Positions 1 through 10,909 of a DNA stretch of 64,000 nucleotides are shown in pieces; the stretch's first letter is position 1; each line of letters starts with the position of its first letter. The notes beneath the pieces were generated by a model. That model searched no databases. It was not told where the DNA came from and saw nothing but the letters and a program-made list of their open reading frames with translations. The stretch covers positions 46,773,786 through 46,837,785 of the forward strand of contig OV277862.1 of NCBI GenBank assembly GCA_922989275.2. The letters are read 5' to 3'. The DNA comes from Gari tellinella. Its lineage: Eukaryota > Mollusca > Bivalvia > Cardiida > Psammobiidae. The translations under genes were made by a program, and so were the position numbers.

Positions 1-1234
1 GGCCAATTGGTTTATGGTAGAGTCTCCTGGAGTGAAACCAGACTGGACCTCTGAAATAACATTATGATCATGAAAATAGTTGTAAAGATGCTTAAATATA
101 ATCTTTTCAAAAACTTTGTTTAAGGCACTGATCAAAGAGATAGGTCGGTAGTTAGATACGATTAACGGATCGCCGGATTTAAATATTGGACACACATTCG
201 CCTCTTTCCAACCAGAAGGAACCTCGCAAAGATCAAGACTTTGATTGAACAACCTGCTCAGTGGTATGGATAATTCGTTGGCTAACTCCCGCAAGACGCG
301 ATTGTTGACCTCATCTGGACCTACAGCTTTACCTGTTTGAAGATTTCTAAGTGTTTCATTTACTTCTTCAGGAGTTATGATGATTGTAGATAGACTATGA
401 TTGGGCACAGTGAGATCTGGAAGTTCATGAAACTCATCATTTATAATAGTTTGTTGTTGGAAGAAGTTATTCAGAAGATTTGCTTTGTCGATATCAGAAA
501 AAATAGTGGAATCAGATTGTAGAGGAGGAATAGCCGCTTTTCGACTAGGACAGATAAACTCTTTTAGACAATTCCACCAACTTTTCGAAGAACGGGTTTC
601 AGTTGTTAACTTATTAATATCTCATTACATTCTAGTTTACGTTTCCTGATCATAGCTATAGTTTCGTTCCTAATCTTTCTAAATTTTTCCCAGTGATAAG
701 CGTTATTTGTTTGTTTTGCTTTTTTGTAAGCCCGTTTATGTTTTCGGATATTACGTTTTATGGATGATGTAATCCAAGTAGGCTCATTAGGTTTAATTGT
801 AACTATTTTGTTGAAAATACATTGTTTTGAGATAGATATAATGAAGTCTGTAATTTTGCTTGCATGTATATTTATGTCAGTGTCATAAAGTAGATTCCAA
901 TCAGACGTGCTAGCTAATGACCTTAATCTATCATAATTACCAGTATTAAAATTCCATACACGTCGTGTAAAAGATTTGGTTTTGTTTGAATTGTAGTTTA
1001 AAATTCCAAATACAGGACAATGATAACGCACATTTTGGTCTAAAAATGGGTCCCCCACTCCTGAAAACAATAATGTAATATCTTTACTAATAAAAATCAA
1101 ATCGAGAATAGAAGAAGATGTCTCTGTGTAGTGAGTTGACTCATCTATACACTGTTGCAGTGAGAACTGGTTACACAGAGACGTAACTCTTCTCCGAGAG
1201 GCATCCTTTGAGGTATTGTAATTAAAGTCCCCAG
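1..1234 (-). pseudogene. LINE ORF2 fragment: end of APE endonuclease, linker, start of reverse transcriptase
   Basis: Read on the minus strand, the protein begins in the C-terminal half of an AP-like endonuclease: GDFN near 1221-1232, then DLIFIS and DPFLDQNVRYHCPVFG (normally SDHCPV). A basic linker follows (WITSSIKRNIRKHKR), then the start of a non-LTR reverse transcriptase with GKAVGPDEVNN, VPSGWKEANVCPIF, SGDPLIVSNYRPISLIS and VQSGFTPGDST. The reverse transcriptase stretch from about 606 down to 1 is open to the window edge. A frameshift near 618 separates it from the linker frame (606-1100). The upstream part of the endonuclease is missing where A-family MITE sequence abuts. In an intact element this protein nicks target DNA and primes reverse transcription. 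The clade is probably CR1- or Jockey-like; this is not certain. Confidence 0.88.
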
Positions 1235-1250
1235 TTTATTTTTGAAGAGG

Positions 1251-1345
1251 CAAACATTTTTGAGCCTGATCAGACGCCGGGTAACCAATCTGACTCCAAT
1301 TTTTTTAAATGAAAACAATAGGTTTAACGTTAACGCCTATGTCGC
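1251..1345 (+). mobile_element. Degenerate A-family MITE remnant (hairpin and tail half)
   Basis: A decayed type I hairpin (GAGCCTGATCAGACGCCGGG, then a ruined right arm) is followed by a stretch resembling the A tail that leads into its GTAAACGCG segment. No terminal repeat remains. Confidence 0.5.
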
Positions 1346-1372
1346 CTTTAATATATTCCTACCATAAGGAAA

Positions 1373-1410
1373 CAGTCGAAACTTGATTATTCTAACTCGC
1401 GTTCGTTCGA
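1373..1410 (+). mobile_element. G-family MITE end fragment
   Basis: CAGTCGAAACTTGATT and the following TCTAACTCGCG match the left end of the full G elements near 21.5 and 39 kb. The rest of the element is absent. Confidence 0.5.
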
Positions 1411-1420
1411 AAATACCATA

Positions 1421-1818
1421 AGCAGGCTAAACTTGAGTTAGGCAGTATACGCATTCTGCTATAGATATAGTGGAAAATGTGTTATTCGTTCCCAGTAAAC
1501 GCGTTTACGCTAAAACTATTGTTTCTAATACTAACAGTTTGGAGCCAGATCAGACGCCGGGTAACCCGGCGTCTGATCAGGCTCCAAACTGTTTGCCACC
1601 AAGATAAAGATGAATTATCAGAATTGTCAAAAAGTTGTTTTTTCTACGTTTTGGTGTTTTGCGTACGTTTGCGTTTAAACGGGAAAGAATAACAGATTCT
1701 CCACTGTAAGCAGGCTGAACTTGAGTTAGGCAGTATACGCATTCTGCTATATACTATTTCAACCTTCTTTACGTGATCACCCGTATTCAAAACTAGAAAT
1801 ATGCTATGGGATGCTGGG
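1421..1818 (-). mobile_element. C-family MITE remnant split by an A MITE
   Basis: Type II hairpin sequence (AAGCAGGCTGAACTTGAG, GCATTCTGC, TTTCAACCTTCTTTA) is followed by the C end with CAAAACTAGAAA and GGGTTAA. An A copy interrupts it. About 47 bp of hairpin is present twice, directly before and directly after that A copy (1421-1467 and 1707-1753). Confidence 0.6.
1468..1706 (-). mobile_element. A-family MITE (TA target)
   Basis: Ends TAGTGGAAAA and TTCTCCACTG are flanked by TA. The central type I hairpin is intact (GGAGCCAGATCAGACGCCGG and its inverse). It lies in reverse orientation between direct repeats of 47 bp. Confidence 0.85.
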
Positions 1819-1822
1819 TTAA

Positions 1823-2060
1823 CCTTTTCAACCTCAATGACGTCATAAGCACATTTGCAAAAAGCTTTGCTCCTGATCAGACGCCGCGTAACGTAGCTTC
1901 TGATCAGGGTTAAAGCTGCTTGCCACTTGTTTTGAAACTACGTCAGTTATACTGCCTTAAATATAACTTTGAAACGATATTTCAGACAACAATATTGAAT
2001 CAGACGACATTGTGGCGGTAAAAGGATCGAAACCTCATGATGAATTTTATCATGAAAGGG
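1823..2060 (-). mobile_element. B-family MITE, long subtype (TTAA target)
   Basis: TTAA is followed by CCTTTTCAACCTCAATGACG. The type I hairpin (TCCTGATCAGACGCCGCG) follows, then the inner CAGACGACATTG motif, and the element ends ATGAAAGGG before TAAA. Its left TTAA is shared with the end of the C remnant beside it. Confidence 0.8.
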
Positions 2061-2610
2061 TAAATAAGTCGTCTTCTATAATACGGACAAATTAGGGAAA
2101 TAATGTTCAAGTGTTACAGAAGTAATCGTTGTATTGGTGTGCTCAAGCCTACGCTTTCAGACAACATTGGGCTAAATATAGGGGTATAATTATATCTAAT
2201 TGGTTGTTTACTTAAACTTTTCTATACTAGAAACCAGTTAATGAAGTGTGTGCAAACAGTTTAGCCCCTGATCGGATAGTTTCATAATAATTTTTCTGAG
2301 CAGGGTATGCACTCAGTATGTTCTTTTTCTTTTTTTCTAAGACAATTTTCAAGACCAACTCTCAAAATCAACATGAACAGTTCTTTTGTCAACAGTGGAA
2401 TATTCCGTATGAACTTTTGAGCATACAGAGGTTTATACAATTGACATCGATTGATCGTTAATTATGTACTTTATGCTTGTGTTTCCTTACAATACGTTTT
2501 AACTACCGTATTTAAATGCTAGGTATTGTTTTCCGATTACAACACTTGTCGTCTGCTATTGTTCTAAATAAAAATTTTCTAAATTACTTTTAAAACTATG
2601 GTCTAAGTGC
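2061..2610. other. No gene; one half-hairpin fragment
   Basis: Only a left half of a type I hairpin at about 2251-2285 (GCAAACAGTTTAGCCCCTGATC) is recognisable. The rest is AT-rich with no coding or RNA signal that I can support. Confidence 0.5.
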
Positions 2611-2676
2611 AAATTAGTGTGGATCCTGTTGAGACGCCGCGTTACGCGGCGTCTCAACAGGATCCAAACTGTTTGC
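2611..2676. repeat. Solo type I hairpin
   Basis: A near-perfect palindrome carries GGATCCTGTTGAGACGCCGC and its inverse. Both arms carry the same change from CTGATCAGA to CTGTTGAGA, so pairing is preserved. I see no clear MITE ends around it. Confidence 0.75.
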
Positions 2677-2716
2677 AATGGTTATCATGGTTTCACTGTC
2701 ATCGTGCAAATAGTTA

Positions 2717-2962
2717 CAGTGGAGAAAACGTTATTATTTCCCAATAAACGCGTTTACGCTAAAACTATTATTTACACTGCAATCAGTTTGGAGCCCGATC
2801 AGACGCCGGGTAACCCGGCGTCTGATCAGGCTCCAAACTGTTTGCCACCAAGATAAAGATGAATTATCAGAATTGTCACAAAGTTGTACTTTTTTACGTT
2901 TTAGTGTTTTGCGTTTGCGTACGTTTGCGTTTAAACGGGAAAGAATAACAGATTCTCCACTG
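2717..2962 (-). mobile_element. A-family MITE, full length
   Basis: CAGTGGAGAAAACG to GATTCTCCACTG, flanked by TA on both sides, 246 bp, reverse orientation. Hairpin arms are intact and the CGTACGTTTGCGTTTAAACG head is present. Confidence 0.92.
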
Positions 2963-3090
2963 TAGTTAAACGTCTGACATTGAACTTGACATTCAAAGAG
3001 AAGTAATTGCCTCTATATTTACACAGAGATTAGTCGGTGAACATGTGATTATACAGACCATTGACATGAATTGGAATAACAATTAATTAA

Positions 3091-3290
3091 CCTTTTCACT
3101 GTCATGACGTCATCGGTTTGGAGCAATTGTCGTCTGCGTTTAATTCGCGATTTTAATTTTAAAGGTATTTGGACTTGTGGAATACTGTTATGTGCTTCAG
3201 ACAGTGCTGATCCGGATCAGACGCCGGGTAACACGGTCCTTATCAAGATCCAAAATTATTAGCAAAAACCATTGTACTGTATCTGCATGG
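3091..3290 (-). mobile_element. B-family MITE, right end eroded
   Basis: TTAA precedes CCTTTTCACTGTCATGACG, an inner TTGTCGTCTGCG motif and a damaged type I hairpin (GATCCGGATCAGACGCCGGG). No clear right end. Confidence 0.6.
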
Positions 3291-3490
3291 GTATAGAAAA
3301 TAGTTCATATGGTCCATAGATCTATTCATAACCGTATCAAGTGGAATTGGGTTTTTTATGAGAAGAATGAATTAAAGGCATACACAGGAGTATTTATGGA
3401 ATTACTTTACTTTACATCTTCATCGGATCACCATATCAGCATCGATAATAAATTATACTCTCATTTAGTAAGCTGGTCGCACTGTGTATA

Positions 3491-3980
3491 CAGTGGAAAA
3501 TACGTTATTCGTTCCCAATAAACGCGTTTACGCTAAACGTATTATTTCCATTGCAAACAGTTACGAGCCAGATCAAACGCCGGGAAACCCGGCGTCTGAT
3601 CAAACTCCAAACTGTTTGCCTCTTAGATAATAAAAAAGAACTTTCAGAACAATGATTGTTTCATACATGTTAGCGCATTTCGTTTGTCGCATTTCGTTTG
3701 TGTTTAACACTTTACCTGATAGCCTATTTCTAGTATTTAAGATAAGTGACTACTTAAAGCAGGTTGAAAGTAAAGCAGAATGCGCCTTAAGGCGCATTCT
3801 GCTTTTCATTCAGTCTGCGGTAAGCTCTCTTGTGCAAGAATATAGAAAATATTCCCTATAATAGATATCCATGACTGATTAAATTGGAACTATTTTCTTC
3901 AGCGGAGGAATAAATCATATTCGCTAAAAGGCGCATCTATTGTGAAAAGGGTTAAACGGGAAATAATAACATCTCCACAA
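3491..3980 (-). mobile_element. A-family MITE split by a C MITE
   Basis: Starts CAGTGGAAAATACG after TA, with a type I hairpin at about 3560-3620. The A head should read GTTTAAACGGG; here it reads GTTTAA, then a whole C element, then TTAAACGGG and an eroded end (CTCCACAA). The A copy therefore predates the C insertion. Confidence 0.82.
3708..3951 (+). mobile_element. C-family MITE inserted in an A MITE at TTAA
   Basis: 244 bp, CACTTTACCTGATAGCC to GTGAAAAGGG, flanked by TTAA. It carries the type II hairpin (AAAGCAGGTTGAAAGTAAAG, GCGCCTTAAGGCGC centre). Its site is the TTTAAAC of the surrounding A copy, which shows that the target duplication is TTAA. Confidence 0.9.
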
Positions 3981-4045
3981 TATAAGTTTGTCTCGTTTAA
4001 ACGAAACTAAACGCAAACGCGATACTTTTGAATGCAGAAAATAAC

Positions 4046-4180
4046 CGTGTACAGGAGATAATACGTTATTCTATTCCAGTAACGAACTAATGCTAAACAA
4101 ATAGTTTCATTGCAAACAGTTTGGGCTAGATGAAATGCTAGGTTAACCAGCGCCTGATATACTTCAAAATCCGCAATCAT
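4046..4180 (-). mobile_element. Degenerate A' MITE
   Basis: ACAGGAGATAATACGTTATTC, TAATGCTAAACAAATAG and a ruined type I hairpin starting GCAAACAGTTTGGGC. It is strongly diverged. Confidence 0.5.
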
Positions 4181-4394
4181 TTTTCTTTGCACATTTCTTC
4201 ATTTTATTGTTTGTCCCTTCGTTTCCTGTGGTGTAATGTTAACAGTAATAAAGATTTTATCTTTAGATACATTTTTGTTTGTTACTAGTACGTCTTATGG
4301 AATCCTCGTTTGCTTCACAATATACTCAGGAAAAAACTAAAAATCAGTTTCATACGTTTTTGTTTTTTTTTGTTTTTTTTTAAACAAATGTACA

Positions 4395-4450
4395 TGTAAC
4401 ATGACCAGACGCCGAAATCCGAAGCGTCTGATCAAGGTTCAAACTATATG
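4395..4450. repeat. Degenerate type I hairpin
   Basis: CATGACCAGACGCCGAAATC and GAAGCGTCTGATCAAGGTTC form a weak palindrome without recognisable MITE ends. Confidence 0.45.
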
Positions 4451-4826
4451 TAAGGCTTAGACAAGCCATGCTTACATGTAACACAATAAGGGAAAATTCC
4501 GTCTACCTTTATTTACTTACTAATTGGAATAACTATCATTTGTGATTAGGGACACCACAATAGGCTACTCTACAATGCATTGAATACTGAAGCTCATTTG
4601 TTTTTGAACTGTTGTTACAAGTATCTGATAAGTATGTTCCAAGTTGTTGTGAGAAATATTAAAACGTATGCTTATATGCATTAGTGCAATGGACATGAAT
4701 CAAATTTGAGGCGGTGTTGACCCTAATGGTCGCTGAAATGATCGTCATTGGGTATAAATCCAAACTGTTTTCAAATGTTGACTTATTCTCGATACGCAGA
4801 ATAAGCGATTTAGATATATCTGTTCG

Positions 4827-5074
4827 GAGGAGAAAAGTTGATCCATTCCAATTTAAACAAAACTAATCGCAACCTAAATTCAATAAGAAGCAGAAAATGG
4901 CGACGTTTTGAAAATGTTTACGATTAATTTCACACTGAAAAGCAAACAGTTTGAAGCCAGGTAAGACGCCGAGTGACCCGGCGTCTAATCTGCCTTCAAA
5001 TTGTTTGCAATTGACATAAAGGTTTTAGCATAAACGCGTTTAATTGGGAAATAATATATTCTTCTCCCTTGTAT
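4827..5074 (+). mobile_element. A' MITE (old A relative)
   Basis: GGAGGAGAAAAGTTGATCC head, AATTTAAAC, a type I hairpin with GAAGCCAGGTAAGACGCC and GGCGTCTAATCTGCCTTC, then a TTTTAGCATAAACGCG tail. Terminal CAGTG is eroded. Confidence 0.65.
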
Positions 5075-5219
5075 GTAGGCAATTGATAATTCCATCCTGG
5101 CTGCAGGATCAAAGAAGATTACTCAAACGTTTACCATTGATAGTCTGATGGCTTAATATAGCCCATAAAAAACAACTTACGTCAAATGTTGATGACCGTT
5201 CAATGTTCAACCCATTATA

Positions 5220-5475
5220 CAGTGGACGAAACGTTATTCTTCCCCATTTAAGCGCAATCGAAACGCAAGCGCATTGTACTTAAATAATGAAACTGACAAG
5301 TTTATTTTGGCAATTCTGAATATGCGAATTAATATGAGTGGCAAACAATGTGAAGCCTGATCAGGCGCCGGGAAACCCGGCGTCTGACCAGGCTTCAAAA
5401 TGTTTGCAATGGAAATGTAATAGGTTTAGCGTTTACAAACGCGTTTATTAGGAAAGAATAACGTGTTCTTCATTG
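5220..5475 (+). mobile_element. A/A' MITE, first of a back-to-back pair
   Basis: CAGTGGACGAAACG to GTTCTTCATTG, flanked by TA. The hairpin has GAAGCCTGATCAGGCGCC paired to GGCGTCTGACCAGGCTTC. The right TA is also the left TA of the next copy. Confidence 0.8.
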
Positions 5476-5477
5476 TA

Positions 5478-5722
5478 CAGTGGAGAAAACGTTATTCTCT
5501 CCCAATAAACGCGTTTACCCTAAAACTTTTATTTTCACTGCAAACAGTTTGGAGCCAGATCAGACGCCGGGTAACCCGGCGTCTGACCAGGCTCCAAACT
5601 GTTTGCCGCCAAGATAAAGATGAATTATCATAATTGTCAAAAAGTTGTATTTTTCTACGTTTTAGTGTTTTGCGTTTGCGTACTTTTGCGTTTAAACGGG
5701 AAAGAATAACAGATTCTCACCT
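5478..5722 (-). mobile_element. A-family MITE, second of a back-to-back pair
   Basis: CAGTGGAGAAAACG start with an intact hairpin; the right end is eroded (GATTCTCACCTA). It lies in opposite orientation to the copy that it abuts. Confidence 0.82.
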
Positions 5723-5858
5723 ATACACCACGACATGGCAATGACCTCTGACTGTATAAGAACTGTAAGGTTTCGACACAAGTTAACGTTGGTGATACAC
5801 GTATAACAACACTGCAATATTAATCAGTTCAGTAGATTTTGTACTAAAATAAGTTTAC

Positions 5859-5921
5859 ATGGCGGACCATGATTAGACGTCGCAAATTTTGGCATCTCAT
5901 CAGAGTCTACACTGTTGCCTA
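5859..5921. repeat. Degenerate type I hairpin
   Basis: GACCATGATTAGACGTCGC and TCTCATCAGAGTCTACACTG; the arms pair poorly. Confidence 0.4.
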
Positions 5922-6053
5922 TTAATACCGTTATAACCTCTATAGATTGAATTAACCAAATAAATGAGCTCATTTAAGGATAGTTTGATAATGTTTGATT
6001 TCCAAAATGTGTGTCGTCTTCAGTCTGTTTGTAGCAATATAATACAGTTTTAA

Positions 6054-6298
6054 CCCTTTCCCTTATAGAAGCGGCTTTTAGCGCATTCAGTTTATTCATC
6101 CGCTGAAGAAAATAGTTCCAAATTATACCGTAATGAATATGTGTCATATTTAATACTTTCCTTATTATAGCAGTTAATAGCTTAAAGCAGGCTGAAAGTA
6201 AAGCAGAATGCGCCTTAGGGCGCATTCTGCTTTACTTTCAACCTGCTTTAAGTAGTCACATATCTTCAATACTAGAAACAATGCTATCAGGTAAAGGG
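6054..6298 (-). mobile_element. C-family MITE, full length
   Basis: CCCTTTCCCTTATAGAAGCGG to CTATCAGGTAAAGG, flanked by TTAA. The type II hairpin has a GCGCCTTAGGGCGC centre. 245 bp, reverse orientation. Confidence 0.9.
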
Positions 6299-6302
6299 TT
6301 AA

Positions 6303-6430
6303 GACGATATTCTTTTCAACTAAACTTGTTAATGCTAAAACTATTATTTCCATTTACAAAATTTGATCGGACGACAGGTTCACCATCGACAAATCATATT
6401 CTAAACTATTTGCTACTCAGATTTAAATGT
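6303..6430 (-). mobile_element. A' MITE remnant
   Basis: ACTTGTTAATGCTAAAACTA and a very degenerate hairpin (GATCGGACGACAGG). It directly follows the TTAA of the C element, which may have inserted into it. Confidence 0.4.
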
Positions 6431-6789
6431 AAAGTGTTGTCGATCCGGTTAATCATCCATACATGTATATTTTTATTCAGTCTTAACCATTCTATATCTG
6501 AATATTCATACATGTACATGTATGCAAAGAGTGTCAAATAATTACAAACGACACGTTTTTAAACATAATTACGTCATTGAAGTGAACAGGTTGATTGAGA
6601 CATACCATCTGCTAGTATAATTTTTATGTATACAAATATATATTATTGTCGAAGAAACATGTTCATGTATGAGTTAAAACAGATTTGAACTTTATCAAAC
6701 ACTGAGTTATTTGGCGTTGCTCAGAATTCAATCCGTTTGCAGGTATCATTGCACAAGGTGTTGGACAGAGTTTACCACTTTATGACTAT

Positions 6790-7059
6790 AGTTCACAATG
6801 GTAGATCTGGCTCCAAACTTTTTGCAATGGAAATAACAGTGTCAGCGTAAACTCGTTTAATTTGAAAGAACAGCGTATTCTCTACTGTACTTGTTTTAGT
6901 TTATACACAAAGTTAACGCAATATAACAATAGTTAGAAAATGATAACTTCTTTTTCAAAGTTTATTTTCTGGGTTTGTACGTCTGATCAGGCTCAAAACT
7001 GTTTGCCACGTTTCGTTTGCATTTAAACGTGAAGAAAATAAATTTTCTCGACTGTAACG
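6790..7059 (+). mobile_element. Two A-family half-elements
   Basis: About 6800-6888 holds the right hairpin arm (GATCTGGCTCCAAACTTTTT) and a tail ending TTCTCTACTG. About 6978-7057 holds TCTGATCAGGCTCAAAACTG, a CGTTTGCATTTAAACG head and TTCTCGACTG. Left halves are missing in both. Confidence 0.55.
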
Positions 7060-7587
7060 TGGCAAACATGTTGCTATATACTTTGTTTAATACAAATGAC
7101 TTTATCATTTGAGCGCAACAAACTGTTAAACAACAATTCATTTCTGCTTATATTGCCATAACAACGATTCACTATGACGTTGTTTACCATAATAGACATT
7201 TGAGAAATTTAATTAAAGCGGTGTGAATACTGGTAAGTTTCTCTGCATATATACAGTTAAGAAGTTAGATGTTTTCTTTATCTTAAATGCTTTCGAAGAG
7301 AGTCAAACAGATAAGATGCTTTAGAAAAACAGCTGCAAGGGAGCTGGTTCCAAACTGTTAGAAACATGTTATGTTGTTGAGCTCGACACTGATATATTTA
7401 GTGTTACTTTAGGTGTCAAAGTCGTTTTATCACATTATTTCATAGGATATATACAATATCAATCCCCGAAATGTTTACAGTCAGGATGAATTTGTTATTA
7501 AGTGTTTCCAAAATACAATGCACTATCATTTTTTATATTTTATTACAGCCTGTTTGTGTTTACTTTCGTTTAGTCGGCTAAAAAGCA
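7060..7587. other. No supported feature
   Basis: AT-rich sequence. I found no conserved reading frame, RNA gene or known MITE end. Confidence 0.4.
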
Positions 7588-7601
7588 GGGGGGGGGGGGG
7601 G
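7588..7601. repeat. Poly-G tract (14 G)
   Basis: An uninterrupted run of 14 G immediately precedes the A copy, where the terminal CAGTGGAGAAT should be. Confidence 0.95.
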
Positions 7602-7843
7602 ATATGTTATTCTGCCCGTGTAAACCAAACAAAACGCAAACGCAAAACACTAAAACGTAGAAAATTGCACTTTTTTGACAATTCTGACAATCCTTGTTTA
7701 TCTTGGTGGCAAACAGTTTGGAGCCTGATCATACGCCGGGTTACCCGGCGTCTGATCTGGCTCTAAACTGTTTGTAATAGAAATACATGTACTAGTTTTA
7801 GCGTAAACGCCTTTATTTGGAAAGAATTACGTTTTCTCCATTG
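7602..7843 (+). mobile_element. A-family MITE, left end replaced by poly-G
   Basis: Starts at ATATGTTATTCTGCCCG (the terminal CAGTGG is lost in the G run). The hairpin is intact apart from CTGATCATACG, and it ends TTTTCTCCATTG before TA. Confidence 0.8.
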
Positions 7844-8035
7844 TATAAAAGTTTACTGTAGAGTTAAAAGACTACTTTGTTGTTCCGAAATGTATTAAGT
7901 GTGGCATAAAATGTTATTATCCCATATAGATATCAATGTGTTTACAAGAGTCAGAAAATTGAAATCTAAATACGTACATTGTATTTAATATTCTATGGCG
8001 CTGGATAGCTATCGATGAAGATTAACCCCTTCACT

Positions 8036-8234
8036 GCCATGTCGTCATCATCTTCAAACATTTGTCGTCTGCTTTTTTATCTCAAATTTAAAGTTTAGGT
8101 ATTTTGACTTTAGAAATAGAAAACTGAGTGCCAAACAACTTGGTTCATGATAAGACGCCGCATAACGCCGCGTCTGATCAGGATCCAAACTATTTGCAAA
8201 TAACCATTATACTCGGGGTAAGGCAGTGAAGGGG
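8036..8234 (-). mobile_element. B-family MITE, short subtype
   Basis: CCCCTTCACTGCC and GGCAGTGAAGGGG are perfect 13-bp terminal inverted repeats between TTAA copies. 199 bp. The hairpin has GTTCATGATAAGACGCCGC paired to CGCGTCTGATCAGGATCC. Confidence 0.92.
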
Positions 8235-8239
8235 TTAAT

Positions 8240-8814
8240 AGAGTAAAACATTTCAAGTAGAGCATTATTCTGTTTTATAAAATTCATAAGGATATGATTA
8301 TTTATATAAAATGGAATTAGTTACCACACATGGTCACGTATTGAAAACAAATTCTTAACAATTAATTCTGAAAATAGGCATTGGTCTAAAACAAAGCATA
8401 TGAGTTGAACCAGTACACAATTCTACTAACTTAAGTTCAGAATTATCTTGGACAAAATTGACTTGTTTACCCCGTCAGTAATTAACATTTCCGTTACCCA
8501 TAATTGCAACAAGAGAGTCATTGGCCCTTTATCGCCCACCTGAGTCATAGTTTTAGAAAAGAAGGTATTTTAATATTTCAGTATATAACTCTATCTTGGG
8601 CGATCCTTTATTAGACGCTATGGGCATAATTTGAACAAACATGATAAGAGGACCTGCAGATGATGTTATGTGGTACATGTAAATATCTAAGATCTGTGTA
8701 TTGAAAAACAGACAATCAGCGTGTTATTATATATATTATCAAACGATTTTTCGGGGTCTGATAAGCCTGCAAACATTGTTCAATATGATGTGATACAATA
8801 TAACTGACGAAACA
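8240..8814. other. No supported feature
   Basis: AT-rich, no coding or repeat signal that I can support. Confidence 0.4.
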
Positions 8815-9020
8815 CAAACAGTAGAAATAAACGTTGTTCTCATGAGCAAGAATAGGTCTGTCGTTCAAACTCCTTGTCTTACAATTGAAAATGAAATAAC
8901 CCATTAACCCATTACCTCAAAGCATGTTTCTAGTTTTGAAGACAGTAGACCACTTAAAGCAGGTTGAAAGTAAAGCAGAATGCGCCTTATGGCGCATTCT
9001 GCTTTACTTTCAGCACAATA

Positions 9021-10483
9021 CGAGGGTTGTTCGGAAAGTTCGTAGAATTTTGTTATATATCTGGTTAGCTTCATTTGATCAATTTGAAATTTGGTATGTA
9101 AGTACCTCAACTTATTTTAAAAATATTTTCTGAGAGAGAAATGAAACAAACAATGTTTACCGAATATACATGTTACCGTAGCAACGCAGTAACGGGGACC
9201 CGGAGCAGCTCGAAAATTCTAATTTTTTACACTTTATTCTAATGAAGTAAACGTGATTTCCCTCAATTCTGTTGACGCTAGAAAAGCACGAAAACGTGTG
9301 ATTGTAACATGACGTCATGACGTTAGTTACTCATAATTTCAAAACATTGTGAGCGTTTGAAGAGAAATAACAGTATTTAGTCTACAGAGAGCGGAAATGC
9401 GAACTTAAAAGAAATGACGTCGACCAGTGACGTTGACTTGCAAAGTTTTGTAAAAGAATTTTGTTACTCTAGGTAAATCGCCGACAAAAACTCTTAAAAT
9501 GATTAAATTAACGGGAAAATATGACTAGAGTTCAGCCTCGCATTCCTGTATAAATGACACTCACTATTTAGGAATCGAAGATAATCGATCCAGGACGCTC
9601 CTAGGAGCGACCGACCATCACTCTTAGCTGCTTCCATTAAGGACGGGTCAAAAGATTGGTAAATGCTGACAGAAGAACAACAGTAGAGTATATATCCGAT
9701 GAAATTGGTGTTTCGGTCTCTACCGTACATGAAATATTAAGAGATGAACTTGGTAAGTCTAACGTTAGAGCACACTGGGTGCCGAGGTTGTTTACGGACA
9801 AGGAAAAGGAGAACCGATTTCGATGCTCTCAGGTATTTCTCAGCCACAAAGAAGCCGAAGGTGACGATTTTTTTGACAGAATTATCACTACGGATGAGAT
9901 ACGAGAGAAGCGACTACACATGGATCTTGAGCGCGCAATGCCCCATTATGATAATGAATGGGCCGTAGAGCAGCTTCAACACAGTTAGAAATCAGCTTGC
10001 TATGGTTTGAGATGTAAGAACATCCGCCTAACGGCCCGACTTGGCTCCAATGGATTTTAGAGTGCTCACAGAGTTAACGGCGAACTAACATGGAATTACA
10101 TTTGTTTCAGCAGCTGAATTTATACCAAACAGACCCATAAAGTTGTATTTACATTCAGTGAAGACGTGTATACAGAAACGTACGCAAAATGAGTTAGAAG
10201 GCATAACGAGTGGGTGGATATTGCGGGTGATTATGTTGAGAAAGTGAGACGTTCGTTCGACGTACATAACGTTTGACGTCACGTTGACGCTGACGTGCTC
10301 CGGGTATGCGTTATGTATGTATTTGTAAGATGCATAGAAAAAATGTGTTTAAGCGTATATTGCCGATTTTCACAGAATATGTAGCACAGATCTGGAAATT
10401 AATGTTGATCTAAATTTTTGCATCCAACTACGACTATACGTAATTTTATAACAAAATTCTACGAACTTTCCGAACAACCCTCG
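9021..10483 (+). mobile_element. mariner-like element (relic)
   Basis: Terminal inverted repeats begin CGAGGGTTGTTCGGAAAG, continue for about 30 bp, and are flanked by TA on both sides. 1463 bp. It lies inside a C MITE and holds one decayed transposase. Confidence 0.9.
9570..10260 (+). pseudogene. mariner transposase pseudogene
   Basis: A cut-and-paste DDD-type transposase. The open stretch at 9656-9988 shows the second helix-turn-helix: VNADRRTTVEYISDEIGVSV, then VHEILRDELG, AHWVPRLFTDKEKENR and IITTDE (decayed IVTGDETW). Upstream, ERPTIT resembles the GRP linker but is interrupted by stops. Downstream, in shifted frames, ARLGSNGF resembles SPDLAPMDF, and VRRHNEWVDIAGDYVEKV matches the C-terminal end of mariner transposases. 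The middle of the catalytic core, including the second acidic residue, is missing or unreadable. At least two frameshifts and several stops make it dead. Confidence 0.85.
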
Positions 10484-10909
10484 TATATTGAATACATAAA
10501 TATATCTTCCAATTCATACATTGTATGCATGACTGTATAAATTGGATTTTTTCTTCCATGGAGGAATAAATTTAACGTGTACATGTTAAGGGGTATTTAT
10601 GGGGAAATAGGTAAATGCTTAATTTCCTATACACGTAAATCAGTCCAAATGTGAAAAGGTGATCAATGTAGTAATTGTCAACGGCGTGCTCACAGCAGTC
10701 TATTATACACAAAGTAGAAAATAATACACTGTTCTCTTGGGCAAGCGTGTGTTTGTCGTTTCCACTCCTTTTCTTACCTTAGAGATGAAATAACCAACCC
10801 ATTAATGCTTAATTTCCTATACACGTAAATCTGTACTATTTGTAAACGTGGTCTAAACGTCAATGGAGTGCCCACAGCAGTCTATTATGCACAAAGTAAT
10901 TGCTAGTAA

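Larger units (their letters stand above)
8908..10612 (+). mobile_element. C-family MITE interrupted by a mariner relic
   Basis: Left part 8908-9018 has CCCATTACCTC and the type II hairpin up to GCTTTACTTTCAGC. Right part from about 10484 has an AAATTGGATTTTTTCTTCC stretch and ends GGGGAAATAGG before TAAA. The right hairpin stem is partly lost at the mariner junction. Confidence 0.75.
8815..10897 (+). repeat. Tandem duplication with filled and empty C insertion sites
   Basis: Unit X (about 8815-8907, ending AATAACCCATTAA) recurs at about 10713-10798. Unit Y (about 10613-10725, TGCTTAATTTCCTATACACG) recurs at 10799-10897. In the second copy X and Y join directly at CCCATTAATGCTTAATTTCC. In the first copy a C element, later split by a mariner, sits at that TTAA. 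Confidence 0.75.
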
